A stretch of 64,000 bases of DNA from Leifsonia psychrotolerans (lineage in GTDB: Bacteria > Actinomycetota > Actinomycetes > Actinomycetales > Microbacteriaceae). This document shows, piece after piece, positions 50,966 to 60,700 of this stretch. The notes below the pieces were generated by a model. The model did not search any database and was not told where the DNA came from. It saw only the letters and a list, made by a program, of their open reading frames with translations. Every line of letters starts with the position of its first letter. Within the stretch, counting starts at the first letter, position 1. The position numbers and the translations under genes were made by a program. The stretch is from positions 3,162,001-3,226,000 of the forward strand of contig NZ_JACCFM010000001.1 of NCBI RefSeq assembly GCF_013410665.1, written 5' to 3'.

Positions 50966-52405
50966 TCAGCGCTCCAGCGCCCGCAGCGCCAACCAGGCGG
51001 CCGTGCGGTCGTCGGGGTCCGACATCGACAGGCCCGTGAGCGCCTCGATGCGCTGGATGCGACTGTTCAGCGTCTGGCGGTGCACGCCAAGCTGGGTTGC
51101 GGTCACGCCCCACGAGCCGTGCTCGGCGAGGTAGGTGTGCAATGTCCGGGTGAGCTCGCCGTGCTCGCCCGCGGAATCGCGCAATCCGTCGAGCACATCG
51201 GCGATCTGCGCGGTGGAATCCTGATCGAGCCGGTCGAGCACATAACGCACGGTCGGCAAGGCGCGGTAGCGGGCAATCGAGCGGGCATCAGTCACCGCAA
51301 CCTGGTGGGCCTGGCGGGCCTCCGACGCGCTGCGCGCCAGCGCGTCAAGGCTGGTGCTGGAGCCGATTCCGCAGCGTAGAGACACCTGCACATCGCTCGC
51401 ATAACTCTCGACGCGGGCCGCGATCTCGTCCACTCGATCGTCACGGATGAAGCCGAGTACGCCGCCGTTCACCCCTGTCATCACGTGCATGCAGCCCAAC
51501 TCGTCAAGCCAGCGGGCCACGAGACGTTCCAGATCGACCGACTTCGTGCGTGCGCTGAGTATGAACGCGGTGAGCGAGCTCTCGTGCACGCCCCACCGGC
51601 GCAGCAGTGCTTCGGCCTCGCCCGGTGAGCCGGTGAGCAGGCTCGTGATCATCACTTCGCGGCCCAACCGCTCGGTGGTGGTGTGGTCGTGCGTGCGCAG
51701 AATGAGGTCGAGCAGCGCGGCCGCCTGCGACGCCAAGTCGCGACTGCGACTCATCGACCCCTCATGTGATGCCACCACGAGATACGCAGTGAGGTCTTCG
51801 TTCGAGCCGACGGGGTGCACCTGCAAGCCGGGATGCCGCACCCGCACCGGCCGTCGAAAGGCCACGGCCGTCGCATCCTGCACGTGCAAGGCGCCGGCGC
51901 CGGCAGTCGTGATGGCCTGCCCCTGACTGTCGAGCAACACCGCCCAGCCATCGATGCGATGCGCGAGCTCGGCGATCACGGCCTTCACGCCGCCTCGACG
52001 GGCGACTTGGGTGAGCACCTTCGTGCCGCTCGTGACCAGCCGGTCTTCGGCGGCCTGGTCGTTGGCCAGCAGAGCCTCAAGGCGGGGCAGCAGTGCGGAT
52101 GCCGTCGTGCCGGCACACAGGATGGCCGTCGCTCCGGCACCGCGCACGAGCGCGCTGGTCTCGGGCGAGTGCGCCTCGGTCACGATCACGGCCCGCCGCA
52201 CAATCTCGGCCCGCGGGTGTGCGGGGTGCAGCAGCGCCTGCAGTTCGGTGGGCGTGGCCACCACGAGACTGGCGAAGTTCGGGTGGGCGATCACCATGAA
52301 GTTCTGGGCCGAGACCACGGAATCGACGGGCGTTGCAGGGCTGACCGAGTCGCCGACGAGTGTGCCGGCGAGCACCCGGGCAACGGACAGAACATCGCGA
52401 GCCAT
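50966..52405 (-). CDS. PucR-family transcriptional regulator
   Basis: 479 aa. The central region contains a GGDEF-like/CdaR fold (LTAFILSARTKSVDLERLVARWL) and the C-terminus the PucR HTH_30 domain (LTRTLHTYLAEHGSWGVTATQLGVHRQTLNSRIQRIEALTG, cut here in description at residues about 415-455). The N-terminal PucR ligand domain is short. ATG 52405 is chosen; the longer ORF start adds 25 residues in the promoter. PucR/CdaR proteins are activators for catabolic genes. It is divergent from the alcohol dehydrogenase and APC permease genes, its likely targets. Confidence 0.88.
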   Translation of the reverse strand: MARDVLSVARVLAGTLVGDSVSPATPVDSVVSAQNFMVIAHPNFASLVVATPTELQALLHPAHPRAEIVRRAVIVTEAHSPETSALVRGAGATAILCAGTTASALLPRLEALLANDQAAEDRLVTSGTKVLTQVARRGGVKAVIAELAHRIDGWAVLLDSQGQAITTAGAGALHVQDATAVAFRRPVRVRHPGLQVHPVGSNEDLTAYLVVASHEGSMSRSRDLASQAAALLDLILRTHDHTTTERLGREVMITSLLTGSPGEAEALLRRWGVHESSLTAFILSARTKSVDLERLVARWLDELGCMHVMTGVNGGVLGFIRDDRVDEIAARVESYASDVQVSLRCGIGSSTSLDALARSASEARQAHQVAVTDARSIARYRALPTVRYVLDRLDQDSTAQIADVLDGLRDSAGEHGELTRTLHTYLAEHGSWGVTATQLGVHRQTLNSRIQRIEALTGLSMSDPDDRTAAWLALRALER

Positions 52406-52522
52406 CCCCCTAGTGTACGAAATGTTGAAGAACGCGGGCGCACCCACACTTTTTCTCAGTGAATGCCGCGCGGTGGGCACTTACCATCGGCGTATCCCGA
52501 TTTTCGATCCCAGGAGGATTCC

Positions 52523-53620
52523 ATGAAGGCCGTTGTCTTCCGTGCGCCAGGCCAGCCGCTCGAGTACACCGATGTTGAACTCGCCGCCCCGAAAGCCGGC
52601 GAAGTGCGCGTCAAGATCGCCGCAGCCGGCGTCTGCCACTCCGACCTGCACGTCAAGCGCGGCGAATGGGACGCCCCGGCGCCCATGGTGATGGGCCACG
52701 AAGGGTCCGGCGTCGTCGTCGAACTCGGCGACGGCGTCACCTCGCTCGCGGTCGGCGACCACGTCGTGCTCTCCTGGGTGCCGCCGTGCGGCGAGTGCCG
52801 CTACTGCCGCTCCGGCCATGAAGCCCGCTGCCAGAAGGTCGCGACCGTTGTCGCGCCGCACGGCGTGCTCTTCGACGGCACCTCCCGCCTGTCGCAAAAC
52901 GGCGAGACGGTGCAGCACTACCTCGGCGTCTCGTCGTTTGCCGAAGAGGTCGTCGTTCCGGCATCCGGCGCCGTCAAGGTGCGCGATGACGCGCCGCTCG
53001 ACGTTGTGGCCCTCGTCGGCTGCGCCGTGGCAACGGGCGTCGGTGCCGTGCTCAACACCGCCGCCGTCGAACCCGGTTCGACCGTCGTCGTGATCGGCTG
53101 CGGCGGCGTGGGCCTCAACGTCGTGCAGGGCGCCCGCCTGGCCGGTGCCGAGCGCATCATCGCCATCGACGTGAACGCCGACAAGACAACGCTCGCCGCC
53201 CAGTTCGGCGCTACCGACAGCATCGACGCCTCGCAGGTTGATGCCGTTGCCGCACTCTTCGAGCTGATCCCCGACGGCGTCGACTACGCGTTCGACGCGA
53301 TCGGCCGCACGTCCACCACCGAGCAGGCCATTCAGATGCTCGGCCTCGGCGGGGCGGCCGTCATCGTCGGCCTGCCGCCGACCGGAGCCAAGGCGTCATT
53401 CGAGCCGCTGGTGCTCGCCGAAGCCGACCAGCGCATCCTCGGTTCCAACTATGGCAGTGTGCGTCCGTCGATCGACATCCCCGCACTCGTCGACCGTTAC
53501 ATGGACGGCCAGTTGAAGCTCGATCCGCTCGTGTCGGGACGTCGCCCGCTGTCCGAGGCGGCTGAAGCGTTCGAAGACCTCGAGTTCGGCGGCGCACTGC
53601 GCACCCTGCTCATCCCGTAA
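52523..53620 (+). CDS. Zinc-dependent alcohol dehydrogenase (MDR family)
   Basis: 365 aa medium-chain dehydrogenase. Catalytic zinc ligands are in AGVCHSDLHVKRGEW and the GHEGSG motif. The structural zinc site has four Cys in PCGECRYCRSGHEARC, and the Rossmann motif GCGGVGLNVVQGARL is followed by AIDVNADK favouring NAD. It resembles class III/NDMA-type alcohol dehydrogenases. ATG 52523 has AGGAGG seven bases upstream. With the PucR regulator and APC permease it suggests uptake and oxidation of an amino-alcohol or amine-derived compound; the substrate is unknown. Confidence 0.9.
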   Translation: MKAVVFRAPGQPLEYTDVELAAPKAGEVRVKIAAAGVCHSDLHVKRGEWDAPAPMVMGHEGSGVVVELGDGVTSLAVGDHVVLSWVPPCGECRYCRSGHEARCQKVATVVAPHGVLFDGTSRLSQNGETVQHYLGVSSFAEEVVVPASGAVKVRDDAPLDVVALVGCAVATGVGAVLNTAAVEPGSTVVVIGCGGVGLNVVQGARLAGAERIIAIDVNADKTTLAAQFGATDSIDASQVDAVAALFELIPDGVDYAFDAIGRTSTTEQAIQMLGLGGAAVIVGLPPTGAKASFEPLVLAEADQRILGSNYGSVRPSIDIPALVDRYMDGQLKLDPLVSGRRPLSEAAEAFEDLEFGGALRTLLIP

Positions 53621-53688
53621 CCCGTGCCGCGCGGCGCTCATCGTCGTGCCCGCCCGCATCCCTTCCTACTCATTGGAGAGTTCGTCAC

Positions 53689-55134
53689 ATGTCTACAACC
53701 ACTCGCACTTCGAGAAAGTCCGAGTCGGCACCCACCGACTCCGGTCTGCGCCGCGGCGTCATGACCGGGCCTGAGCTTGCCGCTCAGGCCATCGCCAACA
53801 TCGCCCCGACCGCGGTGATCGCGTTCACCGCCGCAGCAATCTACATCGGCGCCGGCAACGGCACGCTGTATTCGTTCATCCTCGCGACGATCGTCATTCT
53901 CTGCGTCGGCTACTGCGTCGCCACATTCGCCAAGCGTCACGCTTCGGCCGGCTCGCTCTACACCTACGTCTCGAAGGGCCTCGGCCCGTTCGGCGCCTAC
54001 CTGGCCGGTGTGGCCCTGATCATCGGCTGCTGGGGCATCGCCGCCGGTTCGCTGGGCGGTTCGATCTCGTACATGAGCCAGTTCCTCATTCTGCTCGGCA
54101 TTCCCGCCGGCGGCGTGGGCGCTCAGATCGGGCTCGCCATTCTGCTCGGTGGGCTTGCCACGCTGTTCACGATTCGCGGCATCCGGGTCTCGGCCCGCAT
54201 CTCGCTCGTGCTCGAGCTGGTCTCGGTGACCATCGTGATGGTGCTGCTTGTCATGGCGCTGGTCTGGGCCGGCCCCGCCGCCTGGGACCCGTCGCAGTTC
54301 GACCTGACCGGTGTGCCGCTCTCGGGCGTCGCCACGGGGATGGTGCTCGGCATCCTCGGCTTCGTCGGCTTCTCCTCGGCGGATGCCCTGGGTCGCGAAG
54401 CCAAGAACCCCTACACCGCAATTCCCCGCGCCATCATGTGGAGCGCCGTGACCGTCGGCATCCTCTACGTCTTCGCCGCCTACACGCAGGTCGTCGTGCT
54501 CGGTGAGGGACTGGCCGGCAGCGCCAACCCGCTCGAAGATATCTCCACGCAGATCGGCATGCCGAGCTGGTTCCCGCTGCTGATCACGTTCGGTGTCGGC
54601 GCCTCATTCTTCGCCGTCGTCGTCGCGCCGTTGAACGTTGTCGGCCGCATCATCTACGTGATGGGCAAGGAAGGCGTTGTACCCGAGCGCTTCGGCCGCA
54701 CCCACGAGAGCCACCTCACGCCGCACCGCGTGCTGCTCGTCGCCGGCCCCGCCGCGATCGTGCTCGACATCATCCTGCTGAGCTTCGGCACGCACGCCAT
54801 GGACATCACCGTCTGGGTCGACACCTTCGGCACCTACGGCTACATGGTCGCCTACTCGCTCGTCGCCATCGCCTGCGTGATCTACACGCGCCGCGAGAAG
54901 ATGCCGAATGTGCTCGTCTGGATCGCCGCCACCATCGCCGTGCTCAGCATGATCTACGTGTTCATCGCCAACGTCTATCCGATGCCGGCCTACCCGCTGA
55001 ACGTCATCCCGTACATCTTCCTTGTCGTGATGCTCGCGGCAATCGGCTGGTACGTCTACCTGGCGAAGAAGCGCCCCGAGGTCATCATGAACATCGGAAA
55101 CACCGAAACCGACCAGCTCGAGGGCATGGGCTAA
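53689..55134 (+). CDS. APC-family amino acid/amine permease
   Basis: 481 aa with 12 membrane helices, amino acid-polyamine-organocation family. TM1 has TGPELAAQAIANIAPTAVIAFTAAA and the next helices contain FAKRHASAGSLYTYVSKGLGPFGAYLAG, where the AGSLYTY motif is a family hallmark; ILGFVGFSSADALGREAKNPYTAIPRAI marks TM6. It lies 68 bp after the alcohol dehydrogenase in the same orientation, probably one operon, ending at the terminator 55187-55229. Confidence 0.92.
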   Translation: MSTTTRTSRKSESAPTDSGLRRGVMTGPELAAQAIANIAPTAVIAFTAAAIYIGAGNGTLYSFILATIVILCVGYCVATFAKRHASAGSLYTYVSKGLGPFGAYLAGVALIIGCWGIAAGSLGGSISYMSQFLILLGIPAGGVGAQIGLAILLGGLATLFTIRGIRVSARISLVLELVSVTIVMVLLVMALVWAGPAAWDPSQFDLTGVPLSGVATGMVLGILGFVGFSSADALGREAKNPYTAIPRAIMWSAVTVGILYVFAAYTQVVVLGEGLAGSANPLEDISTQIGMPSWFPLLITFGVGASFFAVVVAPLNVVGRIIYVMGKEGVVPERFGRTHESHLTPHRVLLVAGPAAIVLDIILLSFGTHAMDITVWVDTFGTYGYMVAYSLVAIACVIYTRREKMPNVLVWIAATIAVLSMIYVFIANVYPMPAYPLNVIPYIFLVVMLAAIGWYVYLAKKRPEVIMNIGNTETDQLEGMG

Positions 55135-55186
55135 CCGGCTTCGACTCACCGGGCAACTTCCCCGCTCCCGCTCGCGGGTCGAGCGA

Positions 55187-55229
55187 ACGACGCAGCGCCT
55201 TCCCTGATTCAGGGGAGGCGCTGCGTCGT
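55187..55229 (+). terminator. Terminator after the APC permease gene
   Basis: Arms 55187-55205 and 55211-55229 pair over 19 nt with one mismatch around a 5-nt loop, core ACGACGCAGCGCC / GGCGCTGCGTCGT, then a T. The long perfect stem makes this a strong terminator. Confidence 0.82.
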
Positions 55230-55281
55230 TGGCACGGGCGGATGTGGGGCAGATTCACGGTTGTTCAGAAGCATGAATGGT

Positions 55282-55316
55282 CCGGAGGAATACCTCCGGC
55301 CAAATAAAATTAACGG
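55282..55316 (+). promoter_or_regulatory. Hairpin and -10-like box directly before the YqhA-like gene
   Basis: CCGGAGG (55282-55288), AATA, CCTCCGG (55293-55299) is a perfect dyad. TAAAAT at 55305-55310 is a good -10 box only seven bases before ATG 55317, and no ribosome-binding site precedes the ATG. This suggests a leaderless mRNA with a dyad over the -35 zone. Confidence 0.45.
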
Positions 55317-56081
55317 ATGACCGCGCCGACGAACCCGCCGACCACCCGTCACTTCCCGCCCCAGAGCCGCTGGCTGCAAAGCGTCGGCTTTCTGATCTTC
55401 TTCAGCCGATGGCTGCAGGCCCCGCTCTACCTCGGCCTGATCGTGGCCCAGCTCGTCTACGTTGTTGTCTTCATCACCGAACTCGTGCACCTGGCGCAGG
55501 AGGTCTTCAGTGACCTGAGCCACGTCAATGAGTCAGTGATCATGCTCTCGGTGCTCGGCCTGATCGACGTCGTGATGATCGCGAACCTGCTGATCATGGT
55601 GATCATCGGCGGCTACGAGACGTTTGTCTCGAAGATCAAGATCGACGGCCACCCGGACCAGCCCGAGTGGCTCTCGCACGTCAACGCCAACGTGCTCAAG
55701 GTCAAGCTGGCCATGGCCATCATCGGCATCTCATCGATTCATCTGCTCAAGACCTTCATCGAGGTTGGCAACATGCCTCCCCGTGGGCAGGTCGATACCG
55801 GCGAGACTCTCACGGGTGAGCGCTACACCTGGGATGGCGTGCTGTGGCAGGTCATCATCCACATGGTCTTCATCTTCTCGGCTCTCGCCCTGGCCTGGAT
55901 CGACAAGATCTCCCGTGATGTCGATCACCACGAGATTCCCCACGGCGAGCCGCGGGGCGCGCACTGGACCGGCGCTGAGTCGCAGCATGCGGTCTCGCAC
56001 CGCGTGTCTCCGGCCAGCCACGAAGCCTCACTCCAGGCTCCCGCCAAGCAAATGCCGGACTTTTCCCACCCGCTGGTCTAG
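55317..56081 (+). CDS. YqhA/UPF0114 family membrane protein
   Basis: 254 aa with four membrane helices. The UPF0114 core is seen in FFSRWLQAPLYLGLIVAQLVYVVVFI, LIDVVMIANLLIMVIIGGYETFVSKI and KVKLAMAIIGISSIHLLKTFI. E. coli YqhA has about 164 residues, so this one carries a longer N-terminus and a polar C-terminal tail (His/Glu-rich, about 60 residues). Function in the family is unknown. Its stop is followed six bases later by the palindrome at 56087. Confidence 0.9.
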   Translation: MTAPTNPPTTRHFPPQSRWLQSVGFLIFFSRWLQAPLYLGLIVAQLVYVVVFITELVHLAQEVFSDLSHVNESVIMLSVLGLIDVVMIANLLIMVIIGGYETFVSKIKIDGHPDQPEWLSHVNANVLKVKLAMAIIGISSIHLLKTFIEVGNMPPRGQVDTGETLTGERYTWDGVLWQVIIHMVFIFSALALAWIDKISRDVDHHEIPHGEPRGAHWTGAESQHAVSHRVSPASHEASLQAPAKQMPDFSHPLV

Positions 56082-56086
56082 CCGTT

Positions 56087-56147
56087 CGCGAAATCGGAGT
56101 TGTGGTCGTTCTCACGTGTCGAGAACCGCCACAACTCCGATTTCGCG
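56087..56147. repeat. Palindromic intergenic element overlapping the end of the GT87 gene
   Basis: Arms 56087-56105 and 56129-56147 are a perfect 19-bp inverted repeat with core AAATCGGAGTTGTGG, extended inside by TTCTC/GAGAA. It separates convergent genes and includes the stop and last codons of the glycosyltransferase gene (56112). It is related in outline to the elements at 50750 and 61429 (AACTCC at the tip). Confidence 0.8.
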
Positions 56148-57419
56148 CGTGTGAGGGGCGGGCACGGAGACATTCTCCAGCAGCCAGAGGCTGCGCGATG
56201 ACCAGAGCAGCATCAGCACGACCAGGGCGTTGCGCAGAGTGAGCAGCAGCACGGCTGCGGGGTCGCCCGCGATCAGCGGCTGGTACGACACCGGGAAGAC
56301 CAGAGTGGTCAGCAGGCCGATGCCGAGCATGAGGTAGGCCGGAACACGCCAACGCTGCCCGTCGTTGGCGATACCCACGGCCACGATGGGCGCGATCCAG
56401 AGCATGTACTGGGGCGACCCGACCTTGTTGAAGACGACGAGCGCGGTGCTGAGCGCCAGGGCGCCCACCAGCATCAGCTGTGTCACGTCGCGGCTGCGCC
56501 GCTTGGCCCGCAGAATCAGAGTGAAGATTCCGACCACGGCGAGCAGCATGAGTGGGGTCATCGCGGCGGCCGCGGCTGTGGCACCCGGCCCGGCGACCTC
56601 GCGGGTGGCCAGGGTGACGTTTTCGTAGATGAAGCTTCCCGGATGGCCGACCGCGGCCAACCAGACCCAGGGGGTCGAGATCGGCGCTTCGAGCTGGAGC
56701 GCCCGGTCGGACTGCATGGTCACGAAACTGGTGAGCGTGGCGAGGCCTCCCAGCGCCCACACCGTGGTGGCGACGGCCGCCGTGACAACGCTCGCCGTGA
56801 CGATCACGCGCATCCGGTGGCGGCCTGCTGCGATGATGGCCAGCAGAACGGCGACGGGCCAGACCTTGATCCAGGTGGCCACAGTGAGCAGCGCGCTCGC
56901 GACGACCGGGCGGCGGGCGAGCAGAACCAGGCCGGCGATCACCAGTGGCGCGGTCAGCCCTTCGAGGCGCAGCAGGGCGACGGGGCTGAGCACGAGGCTG
57001 ATCAGCAGCCACCACCAGGCGGCGGAGTAGGCACGGCGATTGCGGCCAAAATCGGTCAGCACGGCCAGGGCGCCCGCGTTCAGCACCATGGTCAGCAGAA
57101 ACCAGAGCAGTTGGTAGAAAGCGGGCCCGGCCAGGCCAGCCAGCGTGATGGGTACGAGGGCGCCGATCGGGTACACCCACGGCATCGAGATGCCCGGCCA
57201 GACTCCGCCCTGCAACCCGTTTTCGGCCCAGATTCGATACAGCGGCAGGTCGCCGAGCACCTCCCCGCGAATGATGGTGGGCAGAAGCGCCACGAAGAAG
57301 ATCGCGTACAACGTGAGAAACCCGCCGCAGAGGGTGCGCGGTTGTGAGAGCCAGCGGCGCCGGCGCCGGGTGAGCAGCTGGGAGACCTGGCTGTCGATCT
57401 GGTCGAGAAGAGAAGACAT
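56112..57419 (-). CDS. GT87-type membrane glycosyltransferase (DUF2029)
   Basis: 435 aa with about 10 membrane helices. The first periplasmic loop carries EVLGDLPLYRIWAENGL, the Asp-containing acceptor/catalytic loop of GT-C/GT87 polyprenol-phosphate mannosyltransferases, and WPGISMPWVYPIGALVPI and FNKVGSPQYMLWIAPIV are family-like. Likely adds a sugar from a polyprenyl phosphate donor to an exported glycan or lipid in the membrane. ATG 57419 is preferred over GTG 57434. Its last 12 residues, REIGVVAVLDT, are encoded by the palindromic element. Confidence 0.85.
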   Translation of the reverse strand: MSSLLDQIDSQVSQLLTRRRRRWLSQPRTLCGGFLTLYAIFFVALLPTIIRGEVLGDLPLYRIWAENGLQGGVWPGISMPWVYPIGALVPITLAGLAGPAFYQLLWFLLTMVLNAGALAVLTDFGRNRRAYSAAWWWLLISLVLSPVALLRLEGLTAPLVIAGLVLLARRPVVASALLTVATWIKVWPVAVLLAIIAAGRHRMRVIVTASVVTAAVATTVWALGGLATLTSFVTMQSDRALQLEAPISTPWVWLAAVGHPGSFIYENVTLATREVAGPGATAAAAAMTPLMLLAVVGIFTLILRAKRRSRDVTQLMLVGALALSTALVVFNKVGSPQYMLWIAPIVAVGIANDGQRWRVPAYLMLGIGLLTTLVFPVSYQPLIAGDPAAVLLLTLRNALVVLMLLWSSRSLWLLENVSVPAPHTREIGVVAVLDT

Positions 57420-57582
57420 GTCACCCGATTTCACACACGACGAGCATCCGCACTGTTGTGAATCACAAGGATTCCCGTGAAGTCTAAGAACGTGAGGTGA
57501 ACGCGGGGTTCGCAGAAGCTGGTGAATCGAGGGCGCACTCTGTGAGTGCTCTCAGTGGAGGGAGAGGCTCGCTGCTCCCCAA

Positions 57583-57720
57583 CCATTGGTCGAGCCAGTC
57601 GAGACCGCGTGTGGTGGCCGCATGTGTCGACCGCGAGAGTCGGTCGCGGGATCTCGACGAGCTCGATCAGCGGATTCCCGTTGGTCGAGTCAGTCGAGAC
57701 CGCGTGGGTCGACGTTCAGC
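57583..57720. repeat. Short relative of the arm-pair repeat arrays
   Basis: In the 307-bp gene-free stretch 57420-57726, TTGGTCGAGCCAGTCGAGACC (split as TTGGTCGAG / CAGTCGAGACC) occurs near 57583, an inverted partner GATCTCGACGAGCTCGATCAG near 57650 and a second forward arm near 57680. The order and orientation match array 2. Nothing else is recognised here. Confidence 0.7.
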
Positions 57721-57726
57721 GGATGC

Positions 57727-60700
57727 CTACGCCAGCAGCTCCCGGATGTCTGACGCCGTCAGTCCCGTGGCCTGCACCGCGCCATCCGTCATCACGCTCT
57801 CGAACAAGCGCGCCTTCGTTGCCTTCAGCGCCATCACCTTCTCTTCGATGGTGTCCTTCGAGACCAGCCGGTAGACCATCACGTTCTTGGTTTGGCCGAT
57901 GCGGTGAGCGCGGTCGACGGCCTGCGCCTCGGTCGCCGGGTTCCACCACGGGTCGAGCAGAATGCAGTAGTCGGCCTCGGTCAGGTTCAGGCCGAAGCCA
58001 CCCGCCTTGAGGCTGATCAGGAACACCGAGGCGGTGCCGTCCTTGAAGTCAGCGATCGCCTTGGCCCGGTTCCGGGTCTTGCCGTCGAGGTAGGAATACG
58101 TGATGCCGGCCGCGTCGAGACGTTCGCGCGCCTTACCGAGGTACTGGGTGAACTGGCTGAAGATGAGGGTGCGGTGCCCCTCGGCCACGACATCCTCAAG
58201 CAGTTCGAGCAACGCATCAAGTTTGGTCGACGGGATGTCGGCATATTTTTCGTCGTACAGACTCGCGTCGAGGCTGAGCTGGCGCAGCATGGTGAGCGAG
58301 CGAAAAATCTCGAACCGGTTCTGGTTCATGTCATCGATCAGGCCCAGCACCTTCTGCCGCTCGCGCTGCAGGTGCATCTGATAGACCTTGCGGTGCTTCG
58401 GGTGCAGCTCCAGTTCGAGCACCTGCTCCTGCTTCGCCGGCAGATCGGTGGCCACCTGGTCTTTGGTGCGACGCAGCATGAATGGGCGGATGCGCCGGCG
58501 CAGCTGGCCGAGGCGCTCGGCGTCGGCATCCTTCTCGATCGGTTTTTGGTAATAGTCGGCAAACCGGGACGGGCTTGGGAACAGTCCCGGGGCGGTGATC
58601 GAGGTGAGCGACCAGAACTCCATCAGGTTGTTCTCAAGCGGCGTGCCTGTGATCGCCAGCTTGAACGGAGTTCTCAAGCGTCTCGCGCAAAGGTGCGCAC
58701 GGGACTGATGGTTCTTCACGAACTGGGCCTCATCGAGCAGGAGCCCGGCCCAGGTTTCGGCGTTGTACTCTTCGAAATCGAGACGGAACAGGGTGTACGA
58801 GCTGATGACGATGTCGGCCTCGGCGATGGCCTCGGCCAGGGCGACGCGGCTCTTGGCCGTGGTCTCGGTGATGGTGACGACGGTCAGATCCGGCGCAAAC
58901 TTGCGGCACTCGGCCGCCCAGTTGGGCACAACGCTGGTGGGAGCCACCACGAGAAACGGCGCGCACTCCGCCCCGGTTTCGAGCTGGGTCGCGCGCTGCT
59001 TGTCGCGCGCATAGGCGACCAACGCAATGGTTTGCAGGGTTTTACCCAAGCCCATGTCATCGGCCAGGATGCCGCCGAGCTGGTTGTCGTAAAGGTAGCT
59101 GAGCCAGTCGAATCCGCTCTGCTGATACGTGCGCAGTGTCGCGTGCACCGAGTCGGGAAGTTTCTGGGAAGCGACCTGTGTGGCATCCGTCAGGCCTTCG
59201 ACGGCGTGACGCCAGGCGGCTGCCTGCGCGGCGACGAGACCGAGCTCTTGCAGTTCCGCCCAGAGATCGGTCTGGAAGCGGCTGATGCCGAGCGAATCGG
59301 CGTGCGAATCTTGCAGACCGCGGGCCTCTTCGATGAGGTGGCGCAGCTGCACCAGCTCGGGGCGGTCCAGGCTGAACCAGGTGCCGCTGCCGAGAATGAG
59401 CAGTTCTTGCTCGGTGGCGAGGGCCCGGAACAGGTCATCGAACGGAATCTCTTCGCCCTCGATTGACACCGTGACGGCCAGATCGAACCAGTCGCGATCG
59501 TCGGCGCGCTCGCTCGTGGCCAGGCTGATCACCGGGGCCTCATCGGCTTCGCGGTAGTGGGGGCCGTCGTCGGGAAGCTGCACCACAACGTTGCCGGATG
59601 CCGTCAGCTCGCTCACCGTCGCGTCGAGGAACTCGATCATGCGGGCGCCCGTGAGAGAGGAATGCTCGGCCAGGCGGGTGCGCCCCGCGTGCTGCTCGTG
59701 CAGGGTGTCAAACGGTGCAAGCAGAGGGGCGAGCTCGCGCAGAATCTCGGTCTCGCGGGTGACGTCGCGGTAGTCGGTGCCGGCAGATGCCTCGCGCAGT
59801 GGCAGCCGGGGGCCGACCGACGCCGGGGTGGCCGGGGCGCGGCGGGCGTCGTGGGCGTCCGCCGTGACGTCGGTGTCTGCCGTAAGGTCGGTGCCCGCCT
59901 TGACGTCGGTGCCGGTGGCAAGGTCGGTGCCTGCCGTGACGTCAGTGGCACCGTCGACGACGGCGGGGGGTGCGATGTAGTGCCAGTTCCAGCGCAGGGT
60001 GATGGCAGCATCCGTGCGGTGACGAATGTCGAGCACAAGCTGTGGCTGCGCGGTGGCCGGCAGCTGGAAGGAGCCGTCGCGGCAGGTGAGCGCGACCTGC
60101 CGGCGCAAAAACGGGTAATAGCCCGCGAGAAAGTCACTCTCGTCGGACGTCGGAACCAGGATGGGGTCGGGGGCGGAGAGCAGCCGGCGCAGCGGTGTAT
60201 CGACCTTCTGGGCGAGCGGTGCGAGGGTGAGCTGGGTGCCGGCCTGGGAGCCGAGCCGGGCGTCGGCGTGCCGCCACGAGAAAACACCGTGCGCGGGTTG
60301 GCCGATGAAGCCGAAGGGGGCGTCCAGGAGCGCGTGGTCGGGCAGGTCGAGCGCGGGCGCGATGCACAGGCCGGTGTCGGTGCGGGAGATGTCCATGGCG
60401 ACGGTGGCCGGCTGTGTCGAGAGCACGACCTCACTCTGGTCGCGGGCCGTCGTGATGAAGGGCAGTCCGGCGGCGCGGGCCTCGGCGAGCAGATCCCAGA
60501 GGGCACGATTGCCGAAATCGTCGAGGTGCATCCACTGCTCGATGTGCACGTAGTAACTCTGCCCGGCCGAGAACAAGGCGTAGAGCGAGCCGAGAATTTT
60601 CTGATGTATCGGGTTGAATGAGCCGCGAGCGTAGGCGAGATTGGTCCAGTTGAGGTTTCCGCGAATCCACTTTCCCTGCTTGCCCATGACCATCGGCCGC

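Noticed and set aside
56087..56147. Ordinary rho-independent terminator
   Set aside because: It could terminate transcription, but there is no T-run and related elements occur elsewhere, so it is listed as a repeat.
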